From the NCBI GenBank assembly GCA_964551735.1, contig CAZKEF010000004.1:62001-126000 (forward strand): a stretch of DNA of 64,000 bases, in the 5' to 3' direction. This document shows, piece by piece, positions 8,669-16,367 of the stretch. The stretch is from DAOUAT01 sp964551735. GTDB lineage: Bacteria; Chloroflexota; Anaerolineae; CG2-30-64-16. The position numbers and the translations under genes were made by a program. The first letter of the stretch is position 1, and each line of letters starts with the position of its first letter. Below the pieces are notes generated by a model, which had not been told where the DNA came from, did not search any database, and was given only the letters and a program-made list of their open reading frames with translations.

Positions 8669-8944
8669 ATGCGAAAGATTACGGTCTTTGCCACGGTTGC
8701 GGTTGTCTGCGCGGCCCTGGTGCTGGCGACCGTCGCAGCGGCCGCCGGTCCGCCGACGCTGCTGCGCTGGGTCATGGCGGGCGGCGGCGGCCAGGCCGCC
8801 AGCGGCCCGCTGCTTTTGCACGCTACAGCCGGCCAGAGCAGCGCCGGCGTGTCCGCCGCGGCCGGGACAACGCTGTGCGCGGGCTTCTGGTGCGTAGGGA
8901 TACCCGGATTCAGCCTGTACTTGCCGCTGGTGCTGCGATCGTAA
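8669..8944 (+). CDS. Small secreted protein with C-terminal YLPLVLR, cassette A
   Basis: A 91-residue protein with an N-terminal signal peptide (residues 1 to about 25). It is followed by a pattern RWVMAGGGGQAASGPLLLHA and TAGQSSAGVS, and the tail SLYLPLVLRS. The small gene at 57267-57536 has the same layout (RW, GG, SGPLAINGT, GQPVAALSSA, YVYLPLVLR). GCAGGAGG lies before the ATG, and only 14 bases separate it from the large gene, so the two are one operon. I believe this tail is common on exported Chloroflexota proteins; its role as a sorting tag is inference. Confidence 0.78.
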   Translation: MRKITVFATVAVVCAALVLATVAAAAGPPTLLRWVMAGGGGQAASGPLLLHATAGQSSAGVSAAAGTTLCAGFWCVGIPGFSLYLPLVLRS

Positions 8945-9447
8945 GCGTATACGAGCTGTTCAGCCTGAGCGGAGCAAGCACCCTGAGCCGAGGTACGGAG
9001 CCGAAGGGCGCTTGTGGAGCGGAATGGCATCCTTCGACTGGTCGCTTCTCGTCAAGAACGTCGACTTGCAGACCCGCTCAGAGCCTGCCCTGAGCGTGGT
9101 CGAAGGGATGCTGGCTGAATCGTTACGCGTATGCTCAGCAGATCACAGATTCCAGCTCGGAGGGGGTCTGCAACCCCCGACCACCGGTCACCAGGGCGAA
9201 GTCATTGTGCGGCGGGCGCCCTGCCTGGCAACTGAAGTTGCGGCTACCCGTGCAAGGTCTGCCTTCGCAGACCGGAGACCAACCGGCGCAGGCCGGTTTT
9301 GCAACGGTAGGCGCAGTTTCAACGGCCGGCCCGTGTGGTCAGCCGCAACATGAAATCGCCCTGGCCGGTCACAGACCGGCTTGGAGCAGACACACCAGTC
9401 TACCAATCTACCAACCCACCAATCTACCAACTCCCGAAAGGAACCCC
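8945..9447. repeat. Intergenic region made almost entirely of interspersed repeats
   Basis: No gene is seen. Bases 9028-9110 carry a repeat of the GCATCCTTCGACTGG and AGACCCGCTCAG type, also present near 44230-44290. Bases 9162-9178 form a GGGGGT/ACCCCC hairpin and 9364-9380 form a GCCGGTC/GACCGGC hairpin. Between them is a core (from about 9193) that recurs at 54606-54757 and, rearranged, at 30706-30960. Bases 9398-9440 are CTACCAAT-type tandem words. A GAAAGGAA ribosome binding site for the next gene closes the region. Confidence 0.7.
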
Positions 9448-10446
<999 letters not shown>

Positions 10447-10471
10447 CGTTTCAAGAAAATCGCACACTACA

Positions 10472-10533
10472 GGAATCGAGGCTTTAGCCGGTCTCTCTGG
10501 ATGACAGGCACAACCTGCTGAAGCCTCGACTCC
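10472..10533. repeat. 62-bp palindromic interspersed element, copy 1
   Basis: The left arm GGAATCGAGGCTTTAGCCGG and the right arm (…GAAGCCTCGACTCC) are near-perfect reverse complements around a ~24-base centre. A second element of exactly the same length sits at 18729-18790 inside the uracil-DNA glycosylase gene. Differences concentrate in the centre. It behaves like a MITE or REP-type element. Confidence 0.75.
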
Positions 10534-10598
10534 AGATTCCGCCCCCCGAATCTGTAGTATTCCGGTGATGACACAAGTCCCCACTGATTCAAGGCGTG

Positions 10599-10627
10599 TT
10601 GCGTCACCGATGAGGACATGATAAAAT
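10599..10627 (+). promoter_or_regulatory. Putative promoter of the DUF4258-like/DUF2283/DGR-target operon
   Basis: TTGCGT (10599-10604), a 17-bp spacer, and TAAAAT (10622-10627, five of six consensus bases). The next start codon is at 10654 behind GAGGAAA. No other strong promoter is visible before the DGR target, so this one may serve the whole unit. Confidence 0.5.
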
Positions 10628-10653
10628 CCACATAAGGCTCGAGGAAAGACGCC

Positions 10654-10890
10654 ATGAAAACGACTGCGTACTTCGAAAGACGCATGGCGGATCGGCCAGA
10701 TATCCGCCGCGAGTGGGTGGCGCGCGTGATCAGGAGCCCCATCCGGCGTCATCGGCAAAGCGACGGCCGGATAAGATGTTGGGGCTACATCGAGGAACGA
10801 GGCATGTACCTGCGAGTCGTGCTTCTTGAGGACGGCGAGACGGTTCACAACGCCTTCTTTGACCGTGATTTTGTGGAGACGCTGCGATGA
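10654..10890 (+). CDS. Small basic protein, DUF4258/BrnT-like
   Basis: A 78-residue basic protein. The pattern FERRMADR..IRREWVARVI, then RRHRQSDGRIRCWGY and LRVVLLEDGETVHNAFFDR, resembles small DUF4258-like proteins that share a RelE/BrnT-type fold. The family assignment is tentative. It overlaps the DUF2283 gene by 4 bases (ATGA). Such pairs are common and look like toxin-antitoxin modules, but toxicity is not shown. It directly precedes the DGR target operon. Confidence 0.6.
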   Translation: MKTTAYFERRMADRPDIRREWVARVIRSPIRRHRQSDGRIRCWGYIEERGMYLRVVLLEDGETVHNAFFDRDFVETLR

Positions 10891-11108
10891 AATTTGACTA
10901 CGATCCTGAAACAGATTCACTCTATATCAAGCTGGCTGATAGGCCCGGCCATGAAGCCAGTGAAGTCGCGCCGGGCGTCGTGGTTGATTACGATGTGAAC
11001 GGCCAGGCAGTTGGGATTGACATCGAACACGCCAGCCAGGTGTCGGGCTTTTTGTCCATGCTGGTGAATGGTGCGATTCGGCAGACAGGTGCGACTGTCC
11101 CCGCTTGA
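10887..11108 (+). CDS. DUF2283 family small protein
   Basis: A 73-residue protein with the DUF2283 signature YDPETDSLYIKLAD, a VAPGVVVDYD strand and GIDIEHAS. The family is usually the partner of a small basic protein in two-gene units and is of unknown biochemical role. Its start codon overlaps the upstream gene. Only 25 bases separate its stop from the GTG start of the DGR target, so co-transcription with that target is likely. Confidence 0.75.
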   Translation: MKFDYDPETDSLYIKLADRPGHEASEVAPGVVVDYDVNGQAVGIDIEHASQVSGFLSMLVNGAIRQTGATVPA

Positions 11109-11133
11109 AACTGCACATCTGGGAAGGAGCGCC

Positions 11134-14100
11134 GTGACACATCCATCCCGTTGGCTACTACTCTTTTGGGTTTGGTTCGCCCTGGCCATACCGGTCAGGG
11201 CGCAGGCGCCCACGCCTGTCCCGATCACGCCGACCCATACCCCCGCGCCCCCGACCGCCACGCCGACACCAACGGCCAGCCCCACCGTGACGCCATCCCC
11301 CGCGCCGGCGATCATCGTGATCCAGGCGACCCCCGTCCCCGCGCCCGCGCCCCAGGGCAACTGGTGGCAGCAGACCTGGACGGCCTACCAGCGCGAGATC
11401 ACCCTGGGCCTGATCACCGCGCTCATCGGCCTGCTGGTCGGCGTCTTCCTGAAGCAGATCGCCGGGTCGCTGGCCAGGGGGGCCAGCCGCCTCTTCCACC
11501 TCCTGTTCGACCGCTTCGCCAGCGCGCCGATCTTGCGGTTGCGGTATGAAAAGACGTATCGGAAGCGTCTTGCCGAAAAAAGGCGCGAGTTGGACTCTTC
11601 GAGAATACTTGAGTGGCCGGTTTTGTTGGACAAGGTCTACATCGCAGCCAGCTTGAGCAAAGAAACGCGTGCAGAGGCAGATGATTTGACCTTCCAGAAT
11701 CCTGCTCAATATCGCGAAAAGCGCTTGCGTGATCAGAGGGAGAACGCTTACGGGCCATGGGAGGCCATTCGTCAATCTCATCGCCTGGTCGTCTTGGGCG
11801 GGCCCGGCGCAGGCAAGACGACCTACCTGTCGCATCTGGCCTTCAAGTGCGCCCGACGCGAACAATTGCCCGACTACACGCCGATCTTCTTGAAACTGGC
11901 GACAGTCGGGGAGGTAACACGGCTGGAAGACAAGTTCTCTGATGTCTTCGAGCAACATGGGTTCCCCAACGCTGGCCCCTTCATTCGCAATCGGTTGGCT
12001 GCCGGGCGCTGCCTGATCTTGCTGGATGGATTAGACGAAGTTTCCACCGTTGCAGAATATCAACGAGTCATCGGACTGGTGCAGCAATTTGCTGATGAGT
12101 ACGTGCGGGACCAAGAAAAGGGCAATATCCTGGTCGTGTCCTGCCGCACGCACAGCTACAGAGAACGACCGCCACTGAGCCTTGATTTTGCTGTTACGGA
12201 AGTGATGCTGTTCGACGATGACGCCATCGAACGGTTTGTACATCAGTGGTTCGGCCAGGAAGATCTGCACGCTCGCTACCAGGAGGATTTGCGACCCTAC
12301 GCTGATAGACTTCTGAAAGTCCTGCACGCTAACCCCACCCTGCTGGATTTAGCGCGCGAGCCGCTGCTGCTCTTGCTGATCGTGGACTACTACCGTGTCC
12401 AACCCAAGCTTCCGCGCCGCCGGGCCGCTCTCTATCGTGCGTGCGTCGCCACTCGTATCACCCGCTGGAACATCAAGCGCGGCACGCATTTGGGGCGCTT
12501 CGAGGAGGAAGACAAATCTCGCATGTTGAGTGAACTGGCCCTGTATCTCTACCAGGGAGAGAAGACAACGAGCTTGATTGATGGCCAGGCGCTCTTGGAG
12601 TGGCTGAGAAAGTTCATGCCCGCTTTGCACCAGCCGGTCGAGGCAGCGCCCGCATTTCTCAATGAAGTGCTCGAGGACAGCGGTTTATTGCAGGAGTGGG
12701 GTATCCGGCTTTATGGCTTCTCGCTCAAGGCGTTGCAGGAGTTTTTCGCCGCCCAAGCGATCGAACAACTTGGCCCAGAAAAGGGAGCACTCTTGCTGGC
12801 CGAGCACCTGGCGGACGAGGACTGGGAGCAAGTTATTTATCTCTATTGCGGCCTGACCGCCCACGCTGACCCGTTACTGGAGTGCATTCTTGCGGGCGTT
12901 GAAGCTCGTGGCAAAGCCGTGTGGCTGCAGGCCGGTCGTTGCCTGGCCGAAGGCGCCAGGGACGTGGACGGGCAGCGCTGCCAGCAAACCGCCGAAGGGC
13001 TGGTGACCTTGCTGCGCGGGGACACTGGGGTTGCCGGTGACGCCCTGACGCGTGAGCAAGTCGCGGCTATCCCTGACTGGCTGGCTGTATTTGCGGCCGA
13101 CACACTCCCCGGCCACGTAGCCAACCTGCTGACAAGCGGCGCCGCGGCCGATGTGCTGCTCGCTGGGCGCCTGCTCGATGCTCTGCCAGCTGATGTCGAG
13201 CCCGACCTGCGAGCCGACGTCAGCCGGCGTTTGGCGGCCCTGACAACCGATGCAGCGGGCACGGCTGAGCAACGGGTGGCAGCCGCCGACGTGCTCGGCA
13301 GGGTGGCTGTCGCCGGTGATACGGCAGCCGTAGCCTCCCTGCGCGCCAACCTCCTCCACCCCGACCCCGCCACCCGCGCCGAGGCGGCGCGCGCGCTGGC
13401 CCGCCTGGGCGCGGCCGACGACGAAACCGCCGCCGCGCTGCTGCGCCTCTACCCGGCCGACCCGGCCGACGCGCCCCGCCACGCCGCGCTGGAGGCGCTG
13501 CTGGCGTTGGGCCGCGCGGCGGACGTGGGCATGGTGCCCGTGCCGGCCGGCGAATTCCTGATGGGCAGCACGGACGATGACCGCGACGCGGAAAAGTACG
13601 AGAAACCGCAGCACCGGGTCTACCTGCCCGGCTACTTCCTGGACCGCACCCCCGTGACCAACGCGCAGTACCGCCGCTTCATCGAGGCCGGCGGCTACGG
13701 CAACCCGGCGTACTGGAAGGAGGCCGGCGCGACTGGGCGGTGGAAGGACGGTGCGTACATAGATTACGACGACAAGCCTCGATCTCAGCCGATCTACTGG
13801 AAAGACACCCGGTTCAACGGCGCTGACCAGCCGGTGGTCGGCATCAGTTGGTACGAGGCGCTGGCCTACGCGCGCTGGGCCGGCAAGCGGCTGCCCACGG
13901 AGGCGGAGTGGGAGAAGGCGGCGTCGTGGGAGATAGGAGGCAAGGAGACAGGGAAACAAGGAGACAAGGGACAAAAGCGGCGCTATCCGTGGGGAGATGA
14001 GTGGGATCCGAAGCGGTGTAATACGAAGGAGGGTGGGCCGGGCAAGACGACGCCGGTGGGCGCATACTCGCAAGCGTTGCATCCTGAGCTTGCCGAAGGA

Positions 14101-14379
14101 GGCGACAGCTCGTGCGGCGCGGCTGACATGGCCGGCAACGTCTTCGAGTGGTGCAGCTCGGCCAATCGGGGCTACCCTTACGATCCCAACGATGGCCGCG
14201 AGGAGCTGGGCGGCGGCGACGTCGTGATTCGTGTGTTGCGCGGCGGTTCGTGGTATACTGACCGCAAATGGGTGCGGTGCGCCTATCGCGACTGGGTCAC
14301 TCCGTGGAACAGGTACAACCTCGGGGGTGTTCGGGGTTGCTGCTCCACGTCTTCTCTCGTCAGCGGTTCTGGATCCTGA
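11134..14379 (+). CDS. DGR target: membrane-anchored NACHT NTPase with helical repeats and variable FGE/lectin-fold domain
   Basis: A 1081-residue protein. It has a signal peptide (residues 1-24, ending VRA), a Pro/Thr-rich linker (25-75), a membrane segment (about 88-110), and a NACHT NTPase with Walker A GGPGAGKTT (Lys 228) and Walker B LILLDGLDE (Asp 298, Asp 301). A helical region follows with HEAT-like repeats near residues 725-795. The last ~280 residues are a formylglycine-generating-enzyme/sulfatase-modifying (C-type lectin fold) domain: MVPVPAGEFLMGS, PVTNAQYRRFI, RLPTEAEWEKAA, MAGNVFEW, VLRGGSW. Its final 35 residues contain the DGR variable repeat. GTG at 11134 is chosen because AAGGAG lies 5-6 bases upstream and a signal peptide follows at once; an in-frame ATG at 11068 would overlap DUF2283. 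A short in-frame tandem-word insertion lies before YPWGDE, and HPELAEG is also repeat-derived. NACHT-type STAND proteins often sense ligands; the sensor role here is inference. Confidence 0.93.
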   Translation: MTHPSRWLLLFWVWFALAIPVRAQAPTPVPITPTHTPAPPTATPTPTASPTVTPSPAPAIIVIQATPVPAPAPQGNWWQQTWTAYQREITLGLITALIGLLVGVFLKQIAGSLARGASRLFHLLFDRFASAPILRLRYEKTYRKRLAEKRRELDSSRILEWPVLLDKVYIAASLSKETRAEADDLTFQNPAQYREKRLRDQRENAYGPWEAIRQSHRLVVLGGPGAGKTTYLSHLAFKCARREQLPDYTPIFLKLATVGEVTRLEDKFSDVFEQHGFPNAGPFIRNRLAAGRCLILLDGLDEVSTVAEYQRVIGLVQQFADEYVRDQEKGNILVVSCRTHSYRERPPLSLDFAVTEVMLFDDDAIERFVHQWFGQEDLHARYQEDLRPYADRLLKVLHANPTLLDLAREPLLLLLIVDYYRVQPKLPRRRAALYRACVATRITRWNIKRGTHLGRFEEEDKSRMLSELALYLYQGEKTTSLIDGQALLEWLRKFMPALHQPVEAAPAFLNEVLEDSGLLQEWGIRLYGFSLKALQEFFAAQAIEQLGPEKGALLLAEHLADEDWEQVIYLYCGLTAHADPLLECILAGVEARGKAVWLQAGRCLAEGARDVDGQRCQQTAEGLVTLLRGDTGVAGDALTREQVAAIPDWLAVFAADTLPGHVANLLTSGAAADVLLAGRLLDALPADVEPDLRADVSRRLAALTTDAAGTAEQRVAAADVLGRVAVAGDTAAVASLRANLLHPDPATRAEAARALARLGAADDETAAALLRLYPADPADAPRHAALEALLALGRAADVGMVPVPAGEFLMGSTDDDRDAEKYEKPQHRVYLPGYFLDRTPVTNAQYRRFIEAGGYGNPAYWKEAGATGRWKDGAYIDYDDKPRSQPIYWKDTRFNGADQPVVGISWYEALAYARWAGKRLPTEAEWEKAASWEIGGKETGKQGDKGQKRRYPWGDEWDPKRCNTKEGGPGKTTPVGAYSQALHPELAEGGDSSCGAADMAGNVFEWCSSANRGYPYDPNDGREELGGGDVVIRVLRGGSWYTDRKWVRCAYRDWVTPWNRYNLGGVRGCCSTSSLVSGSGS
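14270..14349 (+). repeat. DGR variable repeat (VR)
   Basis: 80 bp at the 3' end of the target gene, aligned without gaps to the template repeat at 16084-16163 (constant offset 1814). There are ten mismatches, at 14290, 14293, 14296, 14297, 14300, 14305, 14314, 14320, 14321 and 14323. Every one lies opposite an adenine in the template. Template codons become N to D, R to W, N to V, N to T, R to W, N to Y, N to L and R to G. The last 26 bases (14324-14349) are identical and would serve as the initiation-of-mutagenic-homing site; identity breaks at 14350. Confidence 0.97.
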
Positions 14380-14419
14380 GCTTCTGTTGTTCTGGATTCT
14401 GGCTGCTGTTTTTCTGGGG

Positions 14420-14446
14420 GGTGTGGGGGGCTACGCCCCCCACACC
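14420..14446. promoter_or_regulatory. Inverted repeat (cruciform/hairpin) downstream of VR
   Basis: A perfect 12-bp stem (GGTGTGGGGGGC at 14420-14431 and its complement at 14435-14446) with a TAC loop, 40 bases after the target's stop codon. DGRs typically carry a GC-rich hairpin or cruciform just 3' of the VR that raises homing efficiency. No T-run follows, so a simple intrinsic terminator is less likely. Confidence 0.75.
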
Positions 14447-14457
14447 GCGCGCGAAAT

Positions 14458-14530
14458 TTGGATCACGAAGACACGAAGGTTTTGAAGGACACGAAGCACG
14501 AAGGACGCGAAGGGCGAAGGACGCGGAGGG
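14458..14530. repeat. Tandem-word leader before the RT gene
   Basis: Drifting CACGAAGG/GACGCGAAGG-type words fill the gap between the cruciform and the reverse transcriptase. The stretch happens to be open in the RT frame. That extended frame encodes only low-complexity charged residues, so it is treated as leader rather than protein. Confidence 0.55.
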
Positions 14531-14538
14531 ATGAATGC

Positions 14539-15672
14539 GTGAAGACCTTCAAGCACCTCTACGAGCGTATCTGTACCTTCGAGAACCTGGCGCTGGCATT
14601 CCGTAAGGCCCGCCGGGGCAAGCGCGGCCGGCCGGACGTGGCCGCGTTCGAGATGGATCAGGATATCGAGCTGTTGGCGCTCCAGGAGGAGTTGGTATCC
14701 GGCACGTATCAACCGGGCCGTTATCGGCACTTCACGATCTACGAGGGCAAGCCGCGGCGGATCAGCGCGGCGCCGTTCCGGGATCGCGTCGTCCACCATG
14801 CGCTGTGCAACGTCATCGAGCCGATCTGGGAGGCGCGCTTCATCCACGATTCGTATGCGTGCCGAGCCGGCAGGGGCACGCACGCCGCGCTGGACCGCTG
14901 CACCCACTTCGCCCGGCGCTACCCCTACGTCTTGCAGGCCGATATCGTCCAGTTCTTCCCGTCGGTGGATCACGCCATCCTGCGGGGCCTGCTCGCCCAC
15001 TATGTCGTCGACCCGCCGACCATGACGCTGATTGACCGGATCATCGCCAGCGGCGCGGGCATCCACGCGGCCGGCTACGAGATGCAGTGGTTCCCTGGGG
15101 ATGACCTGCTGGCCGCCACACGGCCGCGCGGCCTGCCCATCGGCAACCAGACCAGTCAGTTTTGGGCCAACGTTTACCTGAACGAGCTGGATCAGTTCGT
15201 CAAGACGACGCTGCGCTGCCCGGCCTACGTGCGCTACTGCGACGACCTGCTGCTCTTTGCCCCGGACAAGCCCACGCTGCACCGCTGGCGCCGGGAGGTC
15301 GAGCAGTTCTTGATGGCGCTGCGGCTGAAAATCCACGAGGACAAGACCGCGGTGCATCCGGTGGCGACCGGCATCCCATTCCTGGGGTTCCGCGTCTATC
15401 CCGACCATCGCCGGCTGGCCCGCGCCAACGGCGTGCGGTTCGGCCGCCGGCTGCGGCCGCTGCTCCGCCGCTACGCGGCCGGCGAGATTGACCTGCCGCG
15501 AGTGCATGCATCGGTGCACGGCTGGATCGGTCACGCCGCGCACGGCGACACGTGGGGCCTGCGGCGCAGGTTACTCGGCAGGACGATCGTGCGACCGCCC
15601 GCGTTGCTCAGGGATTCGAAATCCCTGCCTGAAAGTGAGAAGCCCCTTCAGGGGCTGGTGCGCAACTACTGA
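14539..15672 (+). CDS. DGR reverse transcriptase
   Basis: A 377-residue RT that would synthesise mutagenic cDNA from the TR transcript. It contains FRDRVVHHALCNVIEPIWE, HDSYACRAGRGTHAALDR, the first catalytic Asp at 135 (LQADIVQFFPSVDH), and a YCDD box at residues 233-236. The IGNQTSQFWANVYLNELD segment has Ser206-Gln207 where most RTs have QG; this SQ variant marks the DGR clade. No maturase, endonuclease or retron features are present. The GTG at 14539 has GCGGAGGG upstream and gives the family's usual MKTFKHLYERI..FENL start; an ATG at 14458 would add repeat-derived residues. The last ~20 residues overlap a short interspersed repeat and a hairpin (15641-15656). Confidence 0.96.
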   Translation: MKTFKHLYERICTFENLALAFRKARRGKRGRPDVAAFEMDQDIELLALQEELVSGTYQPGRYRHFTIYEGKPRRISAAPFRDRVVHHALCNVIEPIWEARFIHDSYACRAGRGTHAALDRCTHFARRYPYVLQADIVQFFPSVDHAILRGLLAHYVVDPPTMTLIDRIIASGAGIHAAGYEMQWFPGDDLLAATRPRGLPIGNQTSQFWANVYLNELDQFVKTTLRCPAYVRYCDDLLLFAPDKPTLHRWRREVEQFLMALRLKIHEDKTAVHPVATGIPFLGFRVYPDHRRLARANGVRFGRRLRPLLRRYAAGEIDLPRVHASVHGWIGHAAHGDTWGLRRRLLGRTIVRPPALLRDSKSLPESEKPLQGLVRNY

Positions 15673-15688
15673 GTTGATACGAACAGCC

Positions 15689-16057
15689 ATGAAACAATCC
15701 CCGATCTTCGTCAAACACTACGACCTGATGGCGTGGCTCATCCCGGTGACGCTGAAATTCCCGAAAAGCCAACGCGGCGTGATGGCGCGCAAGCTTCAAG
15801 AGGAGCTATTTGCCATCGAGAAGTGGCTGGTGGAAGCCGGCACCGCTCAGGAGCCCCGCCCGGCGCTGGCTGAGGTGGATAAAGGCTTGATCCGGCTGCG
15901 AACCTATCTGCGGTTAAGCCACGACCTGAAGCTGCTCTCGATCGGCCAGTACGAGCACGTTTCCAGAATGGTGGGGGAGGAGGGTAAGCTGCTGGGGGGC
16001 TGGTTGAAATCGTTGGACCCAGCGCGCACGAAAAACACAGCAGATCCGGGGGCGTAA
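15689..16057 (+). CDS. avd: Avd-like DGR accessory protein (four-helix bundle)
   Basis: A 122-residue, mostly helical protein (YDLMAWLIPVTLKFPKSQRG, ARKLQEELFAIEKWLVEAG, LIRLRTYLRLSHDLKLLS, YEHVSRMVGEEGKLLGGW). Its length and helix pattern match the Avd/four-helix-bundle S23-like family that binds the DGR reverse transcriptase and template RNA as a pentamer. The basic residues on successive helices (KFPKSQR, RLRTYLRLSHDLK) fit RNA binding. It lies 16 bases after the RT stop and 26 bases before the TR. ATG 15689 is chosen because an upstream in-frame start would lie inside the RT gene. Confidence 0.9.
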   Translation: MKQSPIFVKHYDLMAWLIPVTLKFPKSQRGVMARKLQEELFAIEKWLVEAGTAQEPRPALAEVDKGLIRLRTYLRLSHDLKLLSIGQYEHVSRMVGEEGKLLGGWLKSLDPARTKNTADPGA

Positions 16058-16367
16058 GCCGCCGTTCTGTGGGGGCAGGCCGAGGGTGCGGTGCGCCTAT
16101 CGCAACAGGAACAATCCGAGGAACAGGAACAACAACAGGGGTGTTCGGGGTTGCTGCTCCACGCCTTCGCTAATCCAGGCCAGAAACAGCCGTTGGCTCA
16201 CGGGCCGGCGGCCGGTGCTCAAAGAGAAGACGATCCGGCCTGTCCCCGGCCACCGCCGCACGTTTCAACGTGCGGAACGGCCGAATAGCGAACAGCCCCG
16301 CCCGGCCGGGTAGGCGTGCGCCGACAGGTCGCGCGGGGCGAGTCTTGTCTACGCCAGGGGAACAGCA
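16058..16367 (+). ncRNA. Non-coding region holding TR and presumed TR RNA flanks
   Basis: A 310-base non-coding stretch between Avd and the kinase gene. It contains TR (16084-16163). After it a strong hairpin lies at 16256-16275 (CCGCACGT, loop TTCA, ACGTGCGG). In studied DGRs the RNA around TR, particularly 3' of it, is needed for cDNA priming and RT/Avd binding; this region would fill that role. RNA ends cannot be read from the sequence. Confidence 0.55.
16084..16163 (+). repeat. DGR template repeat (TR)
   Basis: 80 bp matching VR with 70 identities. It holds 20 adenines, 18 of them in the variable core (16104-16137), arranged as AAC/AAT and AGG codons. Read in the target's frame it gives RNRNNPRNRNNNRGVR, the asparagine-rich string typical of FGE-type DGR templates. 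AAY codons let adenine mutagenesis reach many residues without creating stops. Identity to VR ends after 16163, as expected where IMH and IMH* diverge. Confidence 0.97.

Larger units (their letters stand above)
14270..16163 (+). mobile_element. Diversity-generating retroelement: VR, reverse transcriptase, Avd, TR
   Basis: All parts of a DGR are present in one direction: a variable repeat in the target's C-type-lectin-fold domain, a downstream inverted repeat, a DGR-clade reverse transcriptase, an Avd-like four-helix protein and a template repeat. The order target-RT-Avd-TR differs from the Bordetella phage layout (target-Avd-TR-RT). DGRs copy TR RNA into cDNA with errors at adenines and replace VR while TR stays unchanged. 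No phage genes or integrase are nearby, so this looks like a chromosomal, not prophage, DGR. Confidence 0.95.

Noticed and set aside
12874..14082. 402-codon minus-strand frame opposite the DGR target
   Set aside because: The plus strand encodes clear HEAT-like repeats and an FGE domain; the antisense protein is Arg/Gly/Val-rich without motifs.
14539..15672. Group II intron maturase or retron reverse transcriptase
   Set aside because: No intron domains or msr/msd-like region; the SQ motif, Avd neighbour and adenine-biased TR/VR pair identify a DGR.
16086..16313. 75-codon frame starting in the DGR template repeat
   Set aside because: It is the translated TR followed by non-coding sequence; TR is a template and not expected to encode protein.
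10654..16367. Prophage carrying the DGR
   Set aside because: No integrase, capsid, terminase or tail genes nearby and no attachment-site-like repeats flanking the unit.
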